A stretch of 12,761 nt of DNA from Candidatus Cloacimonadota bacterium (GTDB lineage: Bacteria; Cloacimonadota; Cloacimonadia; Cloacimonadales; Cloacimonadaceae): assembly GCA_023230795.1 (NCBI GenBank), contig JALNWR010000066.1, forward strand, positions 1 through 12,761, read 5' to 3'. Below are positions 1 through 6,188 of the stretch, one piece after another. Position numbers and translations under genes: made by a program. The notes under the pieces were generated by a model that ran no database searches, was not told the origin of the DNA, and saw only the letters and a program-made list of their open reading frames with translations. Within the stretch, counting starts at the first letter, position 1, and the number at the start of each line of letters is the position of its first letter.

Positions 1-63
1 GAATTAGATATTTCAAGTATTTCGGAATATAGCTATCTCCGTTCTAAGAAACAGCTTGCGTGA
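1..63 (+). CDS. C-terminal end of an unidentified gene (5' end outside window)
   Basis: Frame 1 is open from the window edge and ends at TGA (61-63), giving the last 20 residues, ending SKKQLA. The stop overlaps the GTG start of the next gene (GTGA at 60-63), a typical translational-coupling arrangement within one operon. The fragment is too short to name. Its position directly before a tail-hub-like gene suggests another phage structural or tail-assembly protein, but that rests on context only. Confidence 0.55.
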   Translation, partial: ELDISSISEYSYLRSKKQLA

Positions 64-953
64 ATACCTGCGTTCAATACACAAGGTTTATCAATGACTT
101 AGGTGTGAGAAACATTAGTTACTTAGTCGATGTAACGGGTAACAAGATCACCTTCGTCTTTGCCTATAAGAAGGTTCTCCAGGCTACCTATCCCAATCCT
201 GCTGCCACCAGATATCAGGGACGCTTCAGAGGAAGGGTCTTCCGCTTCTATAATGCTATCTGTTCGGTAGTATCAGAGTATGAGGAAAAGACCGACTGGG
301 TGGAAGACTTGCAGTCACTGGATAATGCCTATAACGAGTTCCTTGGCTTCTTTACCGATAACGGTATCACCAGCAATACTCTCTTCACCGGGCTCAGCAG
401 TACCTGCTTAATCGACGGGAAGAGCTATGGCAGCAGTCAGTATGTGAACCACTGGAACGAAGCCCACTTTCATGGTAATCTGATGCCTTCCAAGCTGCAG
501 CCCGGTGAAGCTTACGAGACTGCTCAGGAAGAGCAGACCGATAACCTCAAAGCTCTGCAAGCGATGCTGATGCTCTATAATGCCACCATCTTCACTAATG
601 CCTCCGGACAGATCATCCTCAAGAACAAGGATGCTTACTCCACTACCATAATAGACATCGCTGATGAAGATGTGGTATCCTTCGTGGTCAAGCGGGGTAA
701 TCAAGAGAAGCCGGATATCAAGACCATCGATGTCCTGGCAGGTGATACCACTCAACTGCAAGGTCTGATCAAAGACTACCTGATCGACTTCTATGACTCC
801 AAGTGGAGCGTAGAAACCACTATCGATCAGCTTGCCAAATACAATCTCTCCCTCCAGTCCAAGATTCGCATCCAGACTAAGGTCTATGCCATTACCGAAC
901 TGGAGCGGGATTACATAAATGATGAGTACAAGGTGAAAGCATGGCTATTATAA
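60..953 (+). CDS. Putative phage tail/baseplate hub-like protein
   Basis: This 297-aa protein has no signal peptide or membrane segment. The start is GTG at 60, overlapping the preceding stop by 4 bp. There is no in-frame ATG near the N-terminus and only a weak upstream purine run, so translation is probably coupled to the upstream gene. The middle (about residues 165-212) has the pattern LYNATIFTNASGQIIL followed by DIADEDVVSF. The C-terminus reads SKIRIQTKVYAITELERDY then YKVKAWLL. Alternating strands ending in a 'V..I.ELERD....YKV.AW' segment are typical of phage tail-hub and baseplate proteins that close a beta-rich domain. The dense cluster and the tail-fibre-like gene downstream support a virion role. 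The family was not identified by search; a tail-associated protein is likely but the exact part is uncertain. Confidence 0.75.
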   Translation: MNTCVQYTRFINDLGVRNISYLVDVTGNKITFVFAYKKVLQATYPNPAATRYQGRFRGRVFRFYNAICSVVSEYEEKTDWVEDLQSLDNAYNEFLGFFTDNGITSNTLFTGLSSTCLIDGKSYGSSQYVNHWNEAHFHGNLMPSKLQPGEAYETAQEEQTDNLKALQAMLMLYNATIFTNASGQIILKNKDAYSTTIIDIADEDVVSFVVKRGNQEKPDIKTIDVLAGDTTQLQGLIKDYLIDFYDSKWSVETTIDQLAKYNLSLQSKIRIQTKVYAITELERDYINDEYKVKAWLL

Positions 954-1312
954 GGGGCTGGAGACTAATCCGGCAGACATCTAATGGAGTATTCTACTTC
1001 AATTGCACCACTGGTCAGGTGGAATACTCACCCAGACGTAAGTACCGCATCGAGAAGAAGAATGCCTTTGATCCGACTATCCTGCATCTGAGAGACGAGT
1101 ACCGGGAGGACTCTTTCGATCTGCAGGCAACTCTCAATCCTGATGAGTATTATACCCTGATGAACTTCATCACCGCTTCTGGTCGTCTCTACCTGGAATA
1201 TACCGCTTACAATGAAGTGAGGAGCCAGTTCCCGGTCACTGTATCCCAATTTCCCAAGTGTCCGGATGACCTGCATGAGTACACGGAGAAGGTCAAGTTC
1301 TCACTCGAATAG
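941..1312 (+). CDS. Small phage-cluster protein of unknown function (tail-associated?)
   Basis: This 123-aa soluble protein starts at ATG 941, inside the last codons of the preceding gene (13-bp overlap). The ribosome-binding-like AAGGTG lies at 929-934. The overlap and common strand show co-expression with the hub-like gene. It is rich in aromatic and charged residues (GVFYFNCTTGQVEYSPRR, LNPDEYYTLMNFI, GRLYLEYTAY) and looks mostly beta. I do not recognise the family. Size and position fit a small tail adaptor or baseplate component, but that is inference. After its TAG stop the same frame stays open for 26 more codons (to 1393) with protein-like composition, so the gene may once have been longer or may be read through. 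Confidence 0.7.
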   Translation: MAIIRGWRLIRQTSNGVFYFNCTTGQVEYSPRRKYRIEKKNAFDPTILHLRDEYREDSFDLQATLNPDEYYTLMNFITASGRLYLEYTAYNEVRSQFPVTVSQFPKCPDDLHEYTEKVKFSLE

Positions 1313-1393
1313 AGATACATCGGAAGTCCCGGCTATGTCGACTTTGGGATCATCATCATTGAAGACGATGGCGATAATATCACCTCGAGTTAG
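1313..1393 (+). other. In-frame open extension after the TAG stop of the 941-1312 gene
   Basis: Directly after TAG (1310-1312) the frame continues for 26 sense codons, reading RYIGSPGYVDFG, IIII, EDDGDNITSS, and then TAG at 1391-1393. It has no start codon or ribosome-binding site of its own. The hydrophobic run followed by an acidic turn reads like the end of a real protein. It could be a remnant left by a nonsense mutation, a stop read-through extension, or chance. Confidence 0.3.
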
Positions 1394-1394
1394 C

Positions 1395-1440
1395 CATAAA
1401 TACAGAAAACCATAAAAGCATAAAGCCATTATAACATAAA
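1395..1440 (+). repeat. Four CATAAA repeats in an A-rich leader
   Basis: The short gap before the 1456 gene is A-rich. It carries CATAAA at 1395-1400, 1411-1416, 1419-1424 and 1435-1440, with start-to-start spacings of 16, 8 and 16 bp. It could serve as an unstructured leader or a promoter-proximal element for the tail-fibre-like gene, or be simple low-complexity sequence. No clear -35/-10 pair was recognised. Confidence 0.3.
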
Positions 1441-1455
1441 GACAGAGGAGCATTA

Positions 1456-2109
1456 ATGTTCAAATATGGAATCAGCTACTATGTAATGGAAGATGGAGCA
1501 AGAAAGCCCCAGTCCGGTGTGGATGCCCGCTTACTCAGACCGGGAACCGACTGGCAGAGTGGATTACGTCTCAATGAAACCGAGAACTCAGGCTACTACG
1601 AATGCCTGATCGAAACTGAAGCCGATTGCGGTTTCTATGAGGTATGGGACAACCGGGGCAATCCCAATGGAGCTTTCGGTGGCAAGACCTGCACCATCGG
1701 TAAGCTCGATGCCCGAGGTCTGCAGAACGACTGTATCTACGGTAATCACATCCTGGATGGAGTGGTAACCGGAAGCAAGATAGCCAATGAAGCCATTGGC
1801 ACAGAACACCTTCAGAATGGACTTCTCTCACTCGCCAAGCTACAATACGAAACCCAGGATCAGGATAAAGGAGTGGGAGATAACAGCCAGGCTAGCCCGG
1901 CAAAGCTGAGCGATGATAAGGTGATAACCCATGTTCTGGATAAAGAGTATCAGGAACTTCCGCATATCATCTTAACCAATCAGTGCGATGCCTTCCTCTA
2001 CGTAGCCGATGCCAAGATTGAAGGTAACCTGGTGACAATCATGATTGGGATTAGCCAGGTCTATACAGCCACTGATCCTTTTTATAAGCTCCTTGCTCTC
2101 GCTAAATGA
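1456..2109 (+). CDS. Putative phage tail-fibre / receptor-binding-like protein
   Basis: This 217-aa protein starts at ATG 1456 with a strong AGAGGAG site at 1444-1450, five bases upstream. Residues 1-66 form a compact beta-type domain (GISYYVMEDGARKP ... SGYYECLIETE ... GFYEVWDN). Residues about 99-129 contain the pattern DGVVTGSKIANEAIGTEHL then NGLLSLAKL. That repeating G-x-I / A-x-L spacing is characteristic of trimeric phage tail-fibre shafts. The C-terminal part (about 155-217) is a second beta domain with LPHIILTNQCDAFLYVADA and NLVTIMIGIS, resembling a fibre tip. Being last in the structural cluster, just before a terminator hairpin, is usual for tail-fibre genes. A host-recognition role is inferred, and the receptor is unknown. 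It is short for a fibre, so it may be a tip or an accessory fibre. Confidence 0.75.
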   Translation: MFKYGISYYVMEDGARKPQSGVDARLLRPGTDWQSGLRLNETENSGYYECLIETEADCGFYEVWDNRGNPNGAFGGKTCTIGKLDARGLQNDCIYGNHILDGVVTGSKIANEAIGTEHLQNGLLSLAKLQYETQDQDKGVGDNSQASPAKLSDDKVITHVLDKEYQELPHIILTNQCDAFLYVADAKIEGNLVTIMIGISQVYTATDPFYKLLALAK

Positions 2110-2122
2110 TACCCAAGAGAGA

Positions 2123-2141
2123 AACCCGGCATCGCCGGGTT
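2123..2141. terminator. Hairpin terminator between convergent genes
   Basis: AACCCGGC (2123-2130) and GCCGGGTT (2134-2141) form a perfect 8-bp GC-rich stem with a 3-nt ATC loop. On the + strand the stem is followed by AAGTG, with no U-tract. On the - strand it is followed by TTCTCTCTT, a pyrimidine tract. It sits 14 bp after the tail-fibre-like gene and 24 bp after the end of the opposing 109-aa gene, so it can serve both, and better the minus-strand one. Confidence 0.6.
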
Positions 2142-2164
2142 AAGTGTGATAGATTAGCTTCCGC

Positions 2165-2494
2165 TTACTTCTTTTCGAGCCTGCAGATCAACTCAGCCAT
2201 CAGGTTGATCATCTCCTTGTAATCGCTGCATTCCCAGGCATCGTCGGCTTTGATCCTGATCTCTTCCACCGTCATCTTCTCCGACTGCAACCAGGGTCCC
2301 CGGAACTGATTCCACCAGCTCTTATAGTGGAATTCACCTGCGAATGGATCGTCTACAACGTGCTGTTGATCATTGATAATCTCTTCGATTGGCTGCTCTG
2401 AGCCATCCTCTCTCAGCATTACGATCTGGCTACCTGATTGAACCATCTCCTCCAGCGTTGCCTTGTCCTTGCCATTCTTGTTTTGCTTGTTCAT
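2165..2494 (-). CDS. Hypothetical 109-aa acidic protein at the edge of the phage block
   Basis: ATG at 2494 is preceded on the minus strand by AAGGAG with a 6-nt spacer, an excellent ribosome-binding site that fixes the start. The protein is soluble. It has a Lys/Asn-rich start (MNKQNKNGKDK), an acidic middle (EEIINDQQHVVDDPFAGEFHYKSWWNQF) and a helical C-terminal half (MTVEEIRIKADDAWECSDYKEMINLMAELI). No catalytic motif, DNA-binding fold or membrane segment is evident, and I do not recognise the family. It points against the tail genes and shares the 2123-2141 hairpin with them, like a separately transcribed accessory gene in a prophage. That role is inferred from position only. Confidence 0.7.
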   Translation of the reverse strand: MNKQNKNGKDKATLEEMVQSGSQIVMLREDGSEQPIEEIINDQQHVVDDPFAGEFHYKSWWNQFRGPWLQSEKMTVEEIRIKADDAWECSDYKEMINLMAELICRLEKK

Positions 2495-2538
2495 CTTGAT
2501 CTCCTTCTCGGTTACCCGACTGTTGATTTATGGGTTCT

Positions 2539-2566
2539 ACACTACACCCATCGCAACCGTGGTCAA
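2539..2566 (-). promoter_or_regulatory. Possible sigma70-type promoter for the 109-aa gene
   Basis: On the minus strand TTGACC (2566-2561) is followed after 16 bp by TAGTGT (2544-2539), about 45 bp upstream of the ATG at 2494. The -35 box is good (5 of 6) and the -10 box is poor (3 of 6). Assignment is tentative. Confidence 0.25.
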
Positions 2567-2677
2567 GTCCTTTCAGCACAATGCGATAATAAAGACACAT
2601 AACAGATGCTTGACAGAAACAGGGGGAGATCAGAGATTGCTTACAGCCTACAGACCCTACATAGAATGCCCTCCGAT

Positions 2678-2712
2678 ACGTGGAGACACCGCCCGGTGTT
2701 CTCCACGTTTTT
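2678..2712 (+). terminator. Strong orphan intrinsic terminator
   Basis: ACGTGGAGA (2678-2686) pairs with TCTCCACGT (2700-2708), and the stem continues as CACC/GGTG around a 4-nt GCCC loop with a single bulged T. A run of five T (2708-2712) follows, the classic rho-independent form for the + strand. No + strand protein gene lies between it and the hairpin at 2123-2141, so its transcript is unknown. A short RNA starting near 2597 (GATAAT at 2585-2590 as a possible -10 box) is one possibility. Confidence 0.75.
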
Positions 2713-2765
2713 CATTTAACAACATGGTCTAAGTGAGAGGTGGGTAGTTGAGGTGAATGTGTTTG

Positions 2766-2893
2766 ATTTGCAGAAACGGTGATCAGATTTGCAGAAACGG
2801 TGATCAAAACTATTTGCAGAAACGGTGATCAGAAATGAGCTAAAATAGCCATTTGCAGTTTTCAGTGATCAGATTTGCAGTTTTCAGTGATCA
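2766..2893 (+). repeat. Five-unit TTTGCAG...TGATCA direct-repeat array (possible IS21-family end remnant)
   Basis: There are three exact copies of ATTTGCAGAAACGGTGATCA at 2766-2785, 2787-2806 and 2812-2831. Two exact copies of a second type follow, ATTTGCAG-TTTTCAG-TGATCA, at 2851-2871 and 2873-2893. Both types share the ATTTGCAG head and the palindromic TGATCA tail and differ only in the centre; all are in the same orientation. On the minus strand the units read TGATCAC(C/T)G...CTGCAAAT, and the array edge reads TGTACTTGATCAC. Multiple short TGATCAC...GCAAA repeats are known from IS21-family transposon ends, where the transposase binds. No istA/istB-like gene is nearby, so this would be a remnant or a non-autonomous end. 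An operator or iteron for another protein is possible. Confidence 0.8.
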
Positions 2894-3149
2894 AGTACAT
2901 TGAAAGCTACCGCAGAGCTCTTGATACCCTTTTGCGTAAACCACAAAATCAGAAATGCTCAGTATAGCTATTCTTTAGATACAAAAGCTGCCAGACGCCG
3001 TTAGCAATCTGCCAAAGCTCTGCCTTCTGAAACTCATACCTTTTTAATATCTTGTTTTGTGGAACAAACTTTGCATCTTAATAAAAGAAAAGTCCCGGGA
3101 AGCTCTCGCGGATTCAAGTGAGACTACCCTCCCGGCAAAGGAGAACAAA

Positions 3150-6098
3150 ATGAAACGCTACCTCGGCATATTGATCTTTTTGTCGTTTACTTTACTGCTT
3201 TGTGCGCAAAGCATTGCTGATGTGAGAACTGCCCAGAACATCAGATATCGTGGCACCGCAGTAAAAAGCTCAGCACATGAAAACTGGGTATTTTGGGAAG
3301 AAAGCTCTGGCTCCAGCTATCAGGTTCTGGGCCAGAAATACGACGACTTGGGCAATGCCAGCTTTAGTTCCCCGATTACTATTCCCACCGGTGCAGGCTC
3401 TGTAAGGATATTTGACGCTGTAGCCTCCATAGATAATGGGATCGTCTTGCTTCTGCTTCAAGAGCCCGAGATTGGGCAAATCTTCATTAAAATGCAAAAG
3501 ATAAACTCCCAGGGACAAGCTCAATGGACGGATAGCGGAATCCTGGTAAGTGAGATTTTTGAATACAAACACCCTGAGGCAAAGCTCTGCGCTAACTATC
3601 TGGGCGGCGCATACCTGCTGTATAGAGGTGAATACAGTCCGAATGGATACAGTTTATCAGGACATAATTTTGATCTTAGCGGAAATGATATCTGGACAGC
3701 AGCGCCCACGATTCCTGCCAACGATTGGTATAGGATAGATCAGCTTCTGCTTACCGACGCCGGAGAATTGATAATCAACACCAAAGGTCAAACTGGCAAT
3801 ATGTTCAGAAAAGTAAATGTTAACGGCACCATCATCGGTAGCGATCCGCTCTTTCCCACCAATGCGGTGATTCCACAGTTTGCAAAGATGCAGAAAGGCA
3901 CTGATGGCAATATTCTGATCTATTCCACCGATACTGATTCCGGTAGCCCCATGCTAATGCAAATGATGGATGCGAATGGAAATTTGCTTTTTAGCAGCTT
4001 GAAACCGCTTCCTATAGGCTTCACCGATGCTTCAGGCGATGATTTGAAGTTCGCAGCCCTCTTAGATGGCGGATTCATTCTGGCTCATGTTTGCGAGTTA
4101 AGCTCGTCTGGATATCCCCTTGAATTGAGAGTTCAGCGCCTCAACGCCGAATTGGAAGCTGTGTGGGGAAGCGAGAATCCCTTGATCTTCTCAAGCATCA
4201 GTTTCATGATGGATTTTGACATGGCTGTGGATGGATCAGAAAATACCTGGCTTAGCGTAGTGAGGAAAGCAACGAACCACCATAACGATGAACAAGTAGA
4301 TGTGATAAGGCTGGATACCAATGGCAATCTCAACTGGGCAGCGGTAACCGTGAGTATTACCGGACAACGTAAGTTTCTCCCCCGTTTTGCCTTGCTACCC
4401 GATAAAGCCATGCTTTATTGGGGAGATCACAATGGCGATCAGCTCTCTATACTCCGGCAAATATGCACAGCCAATGGTGAATTGATCCTGCAGACTAATG
4501 GAGCGCAGATCAGATCCATGCTTTCCGGAAACCCGTTTGTTTACGAAGTTTACAGTTTGGGTGATAAAACCATCTGCCTCATGGAAGACGATCGCGGCAG
4601 ACGCAGACAGATTTACTATCAGATTCTGGATAGCGGTTTGAACCCATACATGCAGGATAATGGCGCAGCGCTCGACCCCGGCGAGGGCAGAGAGCTACGT
4701 ATCAAAGGAGCAGGTGTGAGCCCACAAAATACGCTCTTTGTAGTTTACAGCAAACTCAATAGTAATGTAAGCCAGGAATTATATCTACAAGAGATTGATG
4801 CGGCGGGGAATCGATTGTACCCGGCCAGTGGAATATTTCTGGGAAGCACCCAGTCTTTCTATGCAGATGCGGCGATCGGCTTTGAGGATGAATCTGCTTA
4901 TGTTTACTGGAGATATTTTCGCCAAAGCAATAGTATAAATTTATTGTCCATCAAAGCGCAGAAAATAGTGGCGGGCACTGCCCAGTGGGAAGCTGGCGGG
5001 CTGGAGATCTACGATTATCCGGACATAGAAGTATCTGGCATTGATGCCCATGGCCGGTATTTACTATTCACTTTACATGATATTCAAAACGGTATAGGCT
5101 ACGTAAAGGCCTTATTTATCGACCCCTCCGGCTCTATAGCTGCAAATTGGCCTCCACAGGGACTATCCGTGTTTGATACCGAGCACGACCTTAACCATTA
5201 TGTATTTGCACAATCCGGAGTCATAGACGATGATCTGTACTGCTTTGTAAGCGGTATAGAAGATGAAGAATTGATTATAAAAGCCCAAAAACTGAATGTT
5301 TCAGGACAGAGATTGTGGGGAGATGCCGGCCTGCAAATCTGCACAGCGGATGGAGGTTTACCCGAGATAGATTCTTTGATCTTCGGGGATGATATCAGCA
5401 TTTTGTATAACATAGACAGCCTCACTACTTACCTGCAAAGATTGGATGTTATGGGCAATATGATGTTCGAAGAAGAAGCTCTGGCGATGCCAGGAAACCA
5501 ATACTACTATAATACCCGCCGATTGGCTCAATACGCAAACGGCTCCTACTCCTACTTTTGGTTAGATGGCCCCGAGTATGCCGAGCAATTCCTAAAGCAC
5601 GTATATGTAAATCCCGAAGGCAGCTTGCAGGATACCCAGCTCATCTATGAGGCGGATTTTGATATACTGCATACGGCAATGTGCGATAATAACGCCATCT
5701 TGTATTGGACAAAGAGAAATAGCGATATCTTCTCCTGGGATTCCTATGATCTGGTGAGCGTAAACGCCACAGCCCTGCCCGAACCGGTCTCCAATGCGGA
5801 TATCACCCAAGAGCTGATGCCTATGGTCAGCCTCAGGCAAAACACTCCAAATCCTTTCACGGGCAGCACAAGGATATCCTACAAACTGCGTGAGGCCAGC
5901 CCCGTAAAGCTCCAAATCTTCAATATCAAAGGGCAATTGGTGCAAGAGCTGGCTGCCATGCCAAAAGCTGCGGGAGAATACTCCTGGGATTGGGATGGGA
6001 CTGATCTTCGTGGCCAAAAATGCGCCGGTGGAATCTATCTATACAAGATCAACTCCGCTGCCCACAGCGTAAGCAAAAAGATGGTGCTGCTGAAGTAA
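3150..6098 (+). CDS. Large secreted repeat protein with C-terminal sorting domain, copy A
   Basis: The start is ATG 3150, with AAGGAG at 3138-3143 and a 6-nt spacer, giving 982 aa. An upstream in-frame TTG at 3057 is open but would put 31 non-hydrophobic residues before the signal peptide. Residues 1-20 are a signal peptide (KR, then a hydrophobic core to LLLCAQ). Residues about 60-840 contain roughly 15 copies of a 47-58-residue unit with the consensus '(V/A)Q(K/R)(L/I)(D/N)xxGNxxWxxxGIxI', for example at 116, 327, 385, 546, 601 and 711. Each is preceded by a 'G.(L/Y)(L/V)..W' type strand. Such units suggest beta-propeller blades. Residues about 890-982 are an FlgD-like/type IX-style sorting domain (QNTPNPFTGS, FNIKGQLV, WDWDGTDLRG, GIYLYKI, KKMVLLK). 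It is probably exported and surface-anchored or released. No enzymatic motif was seen, so function is unknown; adhesion or polymer binding is only a guess. A near-identical-architecture paralogue follows after 90 bp. Confidence 0.92.
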   Translation: MKRYLGILIFLSFTLLLCAQSIADVRTAQNIRYRGTAVKSSAHENWVFWEESSGSSYQVLGQKYDDLGNASFSSPITIPTGAGSVRIFDAVASIDNGIVLLLLQEPEIGQIFIKMQKINSQGQAQWTDSGILVSEIFEYKHPEAKLCANYLGGAYLLYRGEYSPNGYSLSGHNFDLSGNDIWTAAPTIPANDWYRIDQLLLTDAGELIINTKGQTGNMFRKVNVNGTIIGSDPLFPTNAVIPQFAKMQKGTDGNILIYSTDTDSGSPMLMQMMDANGNLLFSSLKPLPIGFTDASGDDLKFAALLDGGFILAHVCELSSSGYPLELRVQRLNAELEAVWGSENPLIFSSISFMMDFDMAVDGSENTWLSVVRKATNHHNDEQVDVIRLDTNGNLNWAAVTVSITGQRKFLPRFALLPDKAMLYWGDHNGDQLSILRQICTANGELILQTNGAQIRSMLSGNPFVYEVYSLGDKTICLMEDDRGRRRQIYYQILDSGLNPYMQDNGAALDPGEGRELRIKGAGVSPQNTLFVVYSKLNSNVSQELYLQEIDAAGNRLYPASGIFLGSTQSFYADAAIGFEDESAYVYWRYFRQSNSINLLSIKAQKIVAGTAQWEAGGLEIYDYPDIEVSGIDAHGRYLLFTLHDIQNGIGYVKALFIDPSGSIAANWPPQGLSVFDTEHDLNHYVFAQSGVIDDDLYCFVSGIEDEELIIKAQKLNVSGQRLWGDAGLQICTADGGLPEIDSLIFGDDISILYNIDSLTTYLQRLDVMGNMMFEEEALAMPGNQYYYNTRRLAQYANGSYSYFWLDGPEYAEQFLKHVYVNPEGSLQDTQLIYEADFDILHTAMCDNNAILYWTKRNSDIFSWDSYDLVSVNATALPEPVSNADITQELMPMVSLRQNTPNPFTGSTRISYKLREASPVKLQIFNIKGQLVQELAAMPKAAGEYSWDWDGTDLRGQKCAGGIYLYKINSAAHSVSKKMVLLK
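5973..6098 (+). repeat. 3'-terminal cassette, copy A (paired with 8994-9119)
   Basis: These are the last 42 codons of the first large gene, covering WDWDGTDLRG to the KKMVLLK end and stop. Aligned by hand with the end of the neighbouring paralogue, I count 7 differing bases in 126, most of them silent. The centre of the two genes is visibly more diverged. Confidence 0.8.
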
Positions 6099-6188
6099 AA
6101 TAATTGTTCATAATGTATAAAAGCTATTCTGCACGATGATTTGCAGATACCCGCTTATGACGCCAAGTCTGGCAAAAGGAGTTTTGTA

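Larger units (their letters stand above)
2495..3149. other. 655-bp non-coding region between the phage-like block and the secreted-protein genes
   Basis: No convincing gene is present. The stretch holds a possible promoter for the 109-aa gene (2539-2566), an orphan intrinsic terminator (2678-2712), and the five-unit repeat array (2766-2893). Beyond those is about 255 bp of AT-rich leader before the first large secreted-protein gene. In that leader TTGTGG (3057-3062) and TAATAA (3079-3084), 16 bp apart, are a weak promoter candidate. The sequence around 3138-3143 (AAGGAG) is the ribosome-binding site of the gene at 3150. No tRNA, integrase or transposase remnant was seen. Confidence 0.7.

Noticed and set aside
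1..63. Programmed frameshift joining the first fragment to the 60-953 protein
   Set aside because: No slippery heptamer is visible near the junction. A GTGA stop-start overlap explains the arrangement.
408..761. 117-aa minus-strand open frame inside the hub-like gene
   Set aside because: It is antisense to a well-supported gene with no ribosome-binding site, and its composition is typical of a reverse-frame shadow.
2463..2732. 89-aa + strand open frame
   Set aside because: It overlaps the 5' end of the well-supported minus-strand gene, runs through the terminator hairpin, has no ribosome-binding site, and its sequence is low-complexity and not protein-like.
2766..2893. CRISPR array
   Set aside because: Units are separated by only 1-5 bp within classes and 19 bp between them, with no unique spacers of 30-40 bp and no cas genes.
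3057..3149. Upstream TTG start for copy A
   Set aside because: It lacks a ribosome-binding site and would bury the signal peptide 31 residues in. The ATG at 3150 has AAGGAG at proper distance.
3180..3230. Lipoprotein signal at Cys18 of copy A
   Set aside because: The sequence before the cysteine is LLL, not a proper lipobox with a small residue at -1, and copy B has Gly at this position. A normal signal peptide is more likely.
5592..6017. 141-aa minus-strand open frame opposite the sorting domain of copy A
   Set aside because: It is a shadow of the conserved, codon-biased sorting-domain sequence. A similar shadow appears opposite copy B at 8775-8957. Neither has supporting start signals.
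6141..6188. Upstream in-frame start for copy B
   Set aside because: Same reasoning: ATG 6189 has a strong ribosome-binding site and begins exactly with a signal peptide aligned to copy A.
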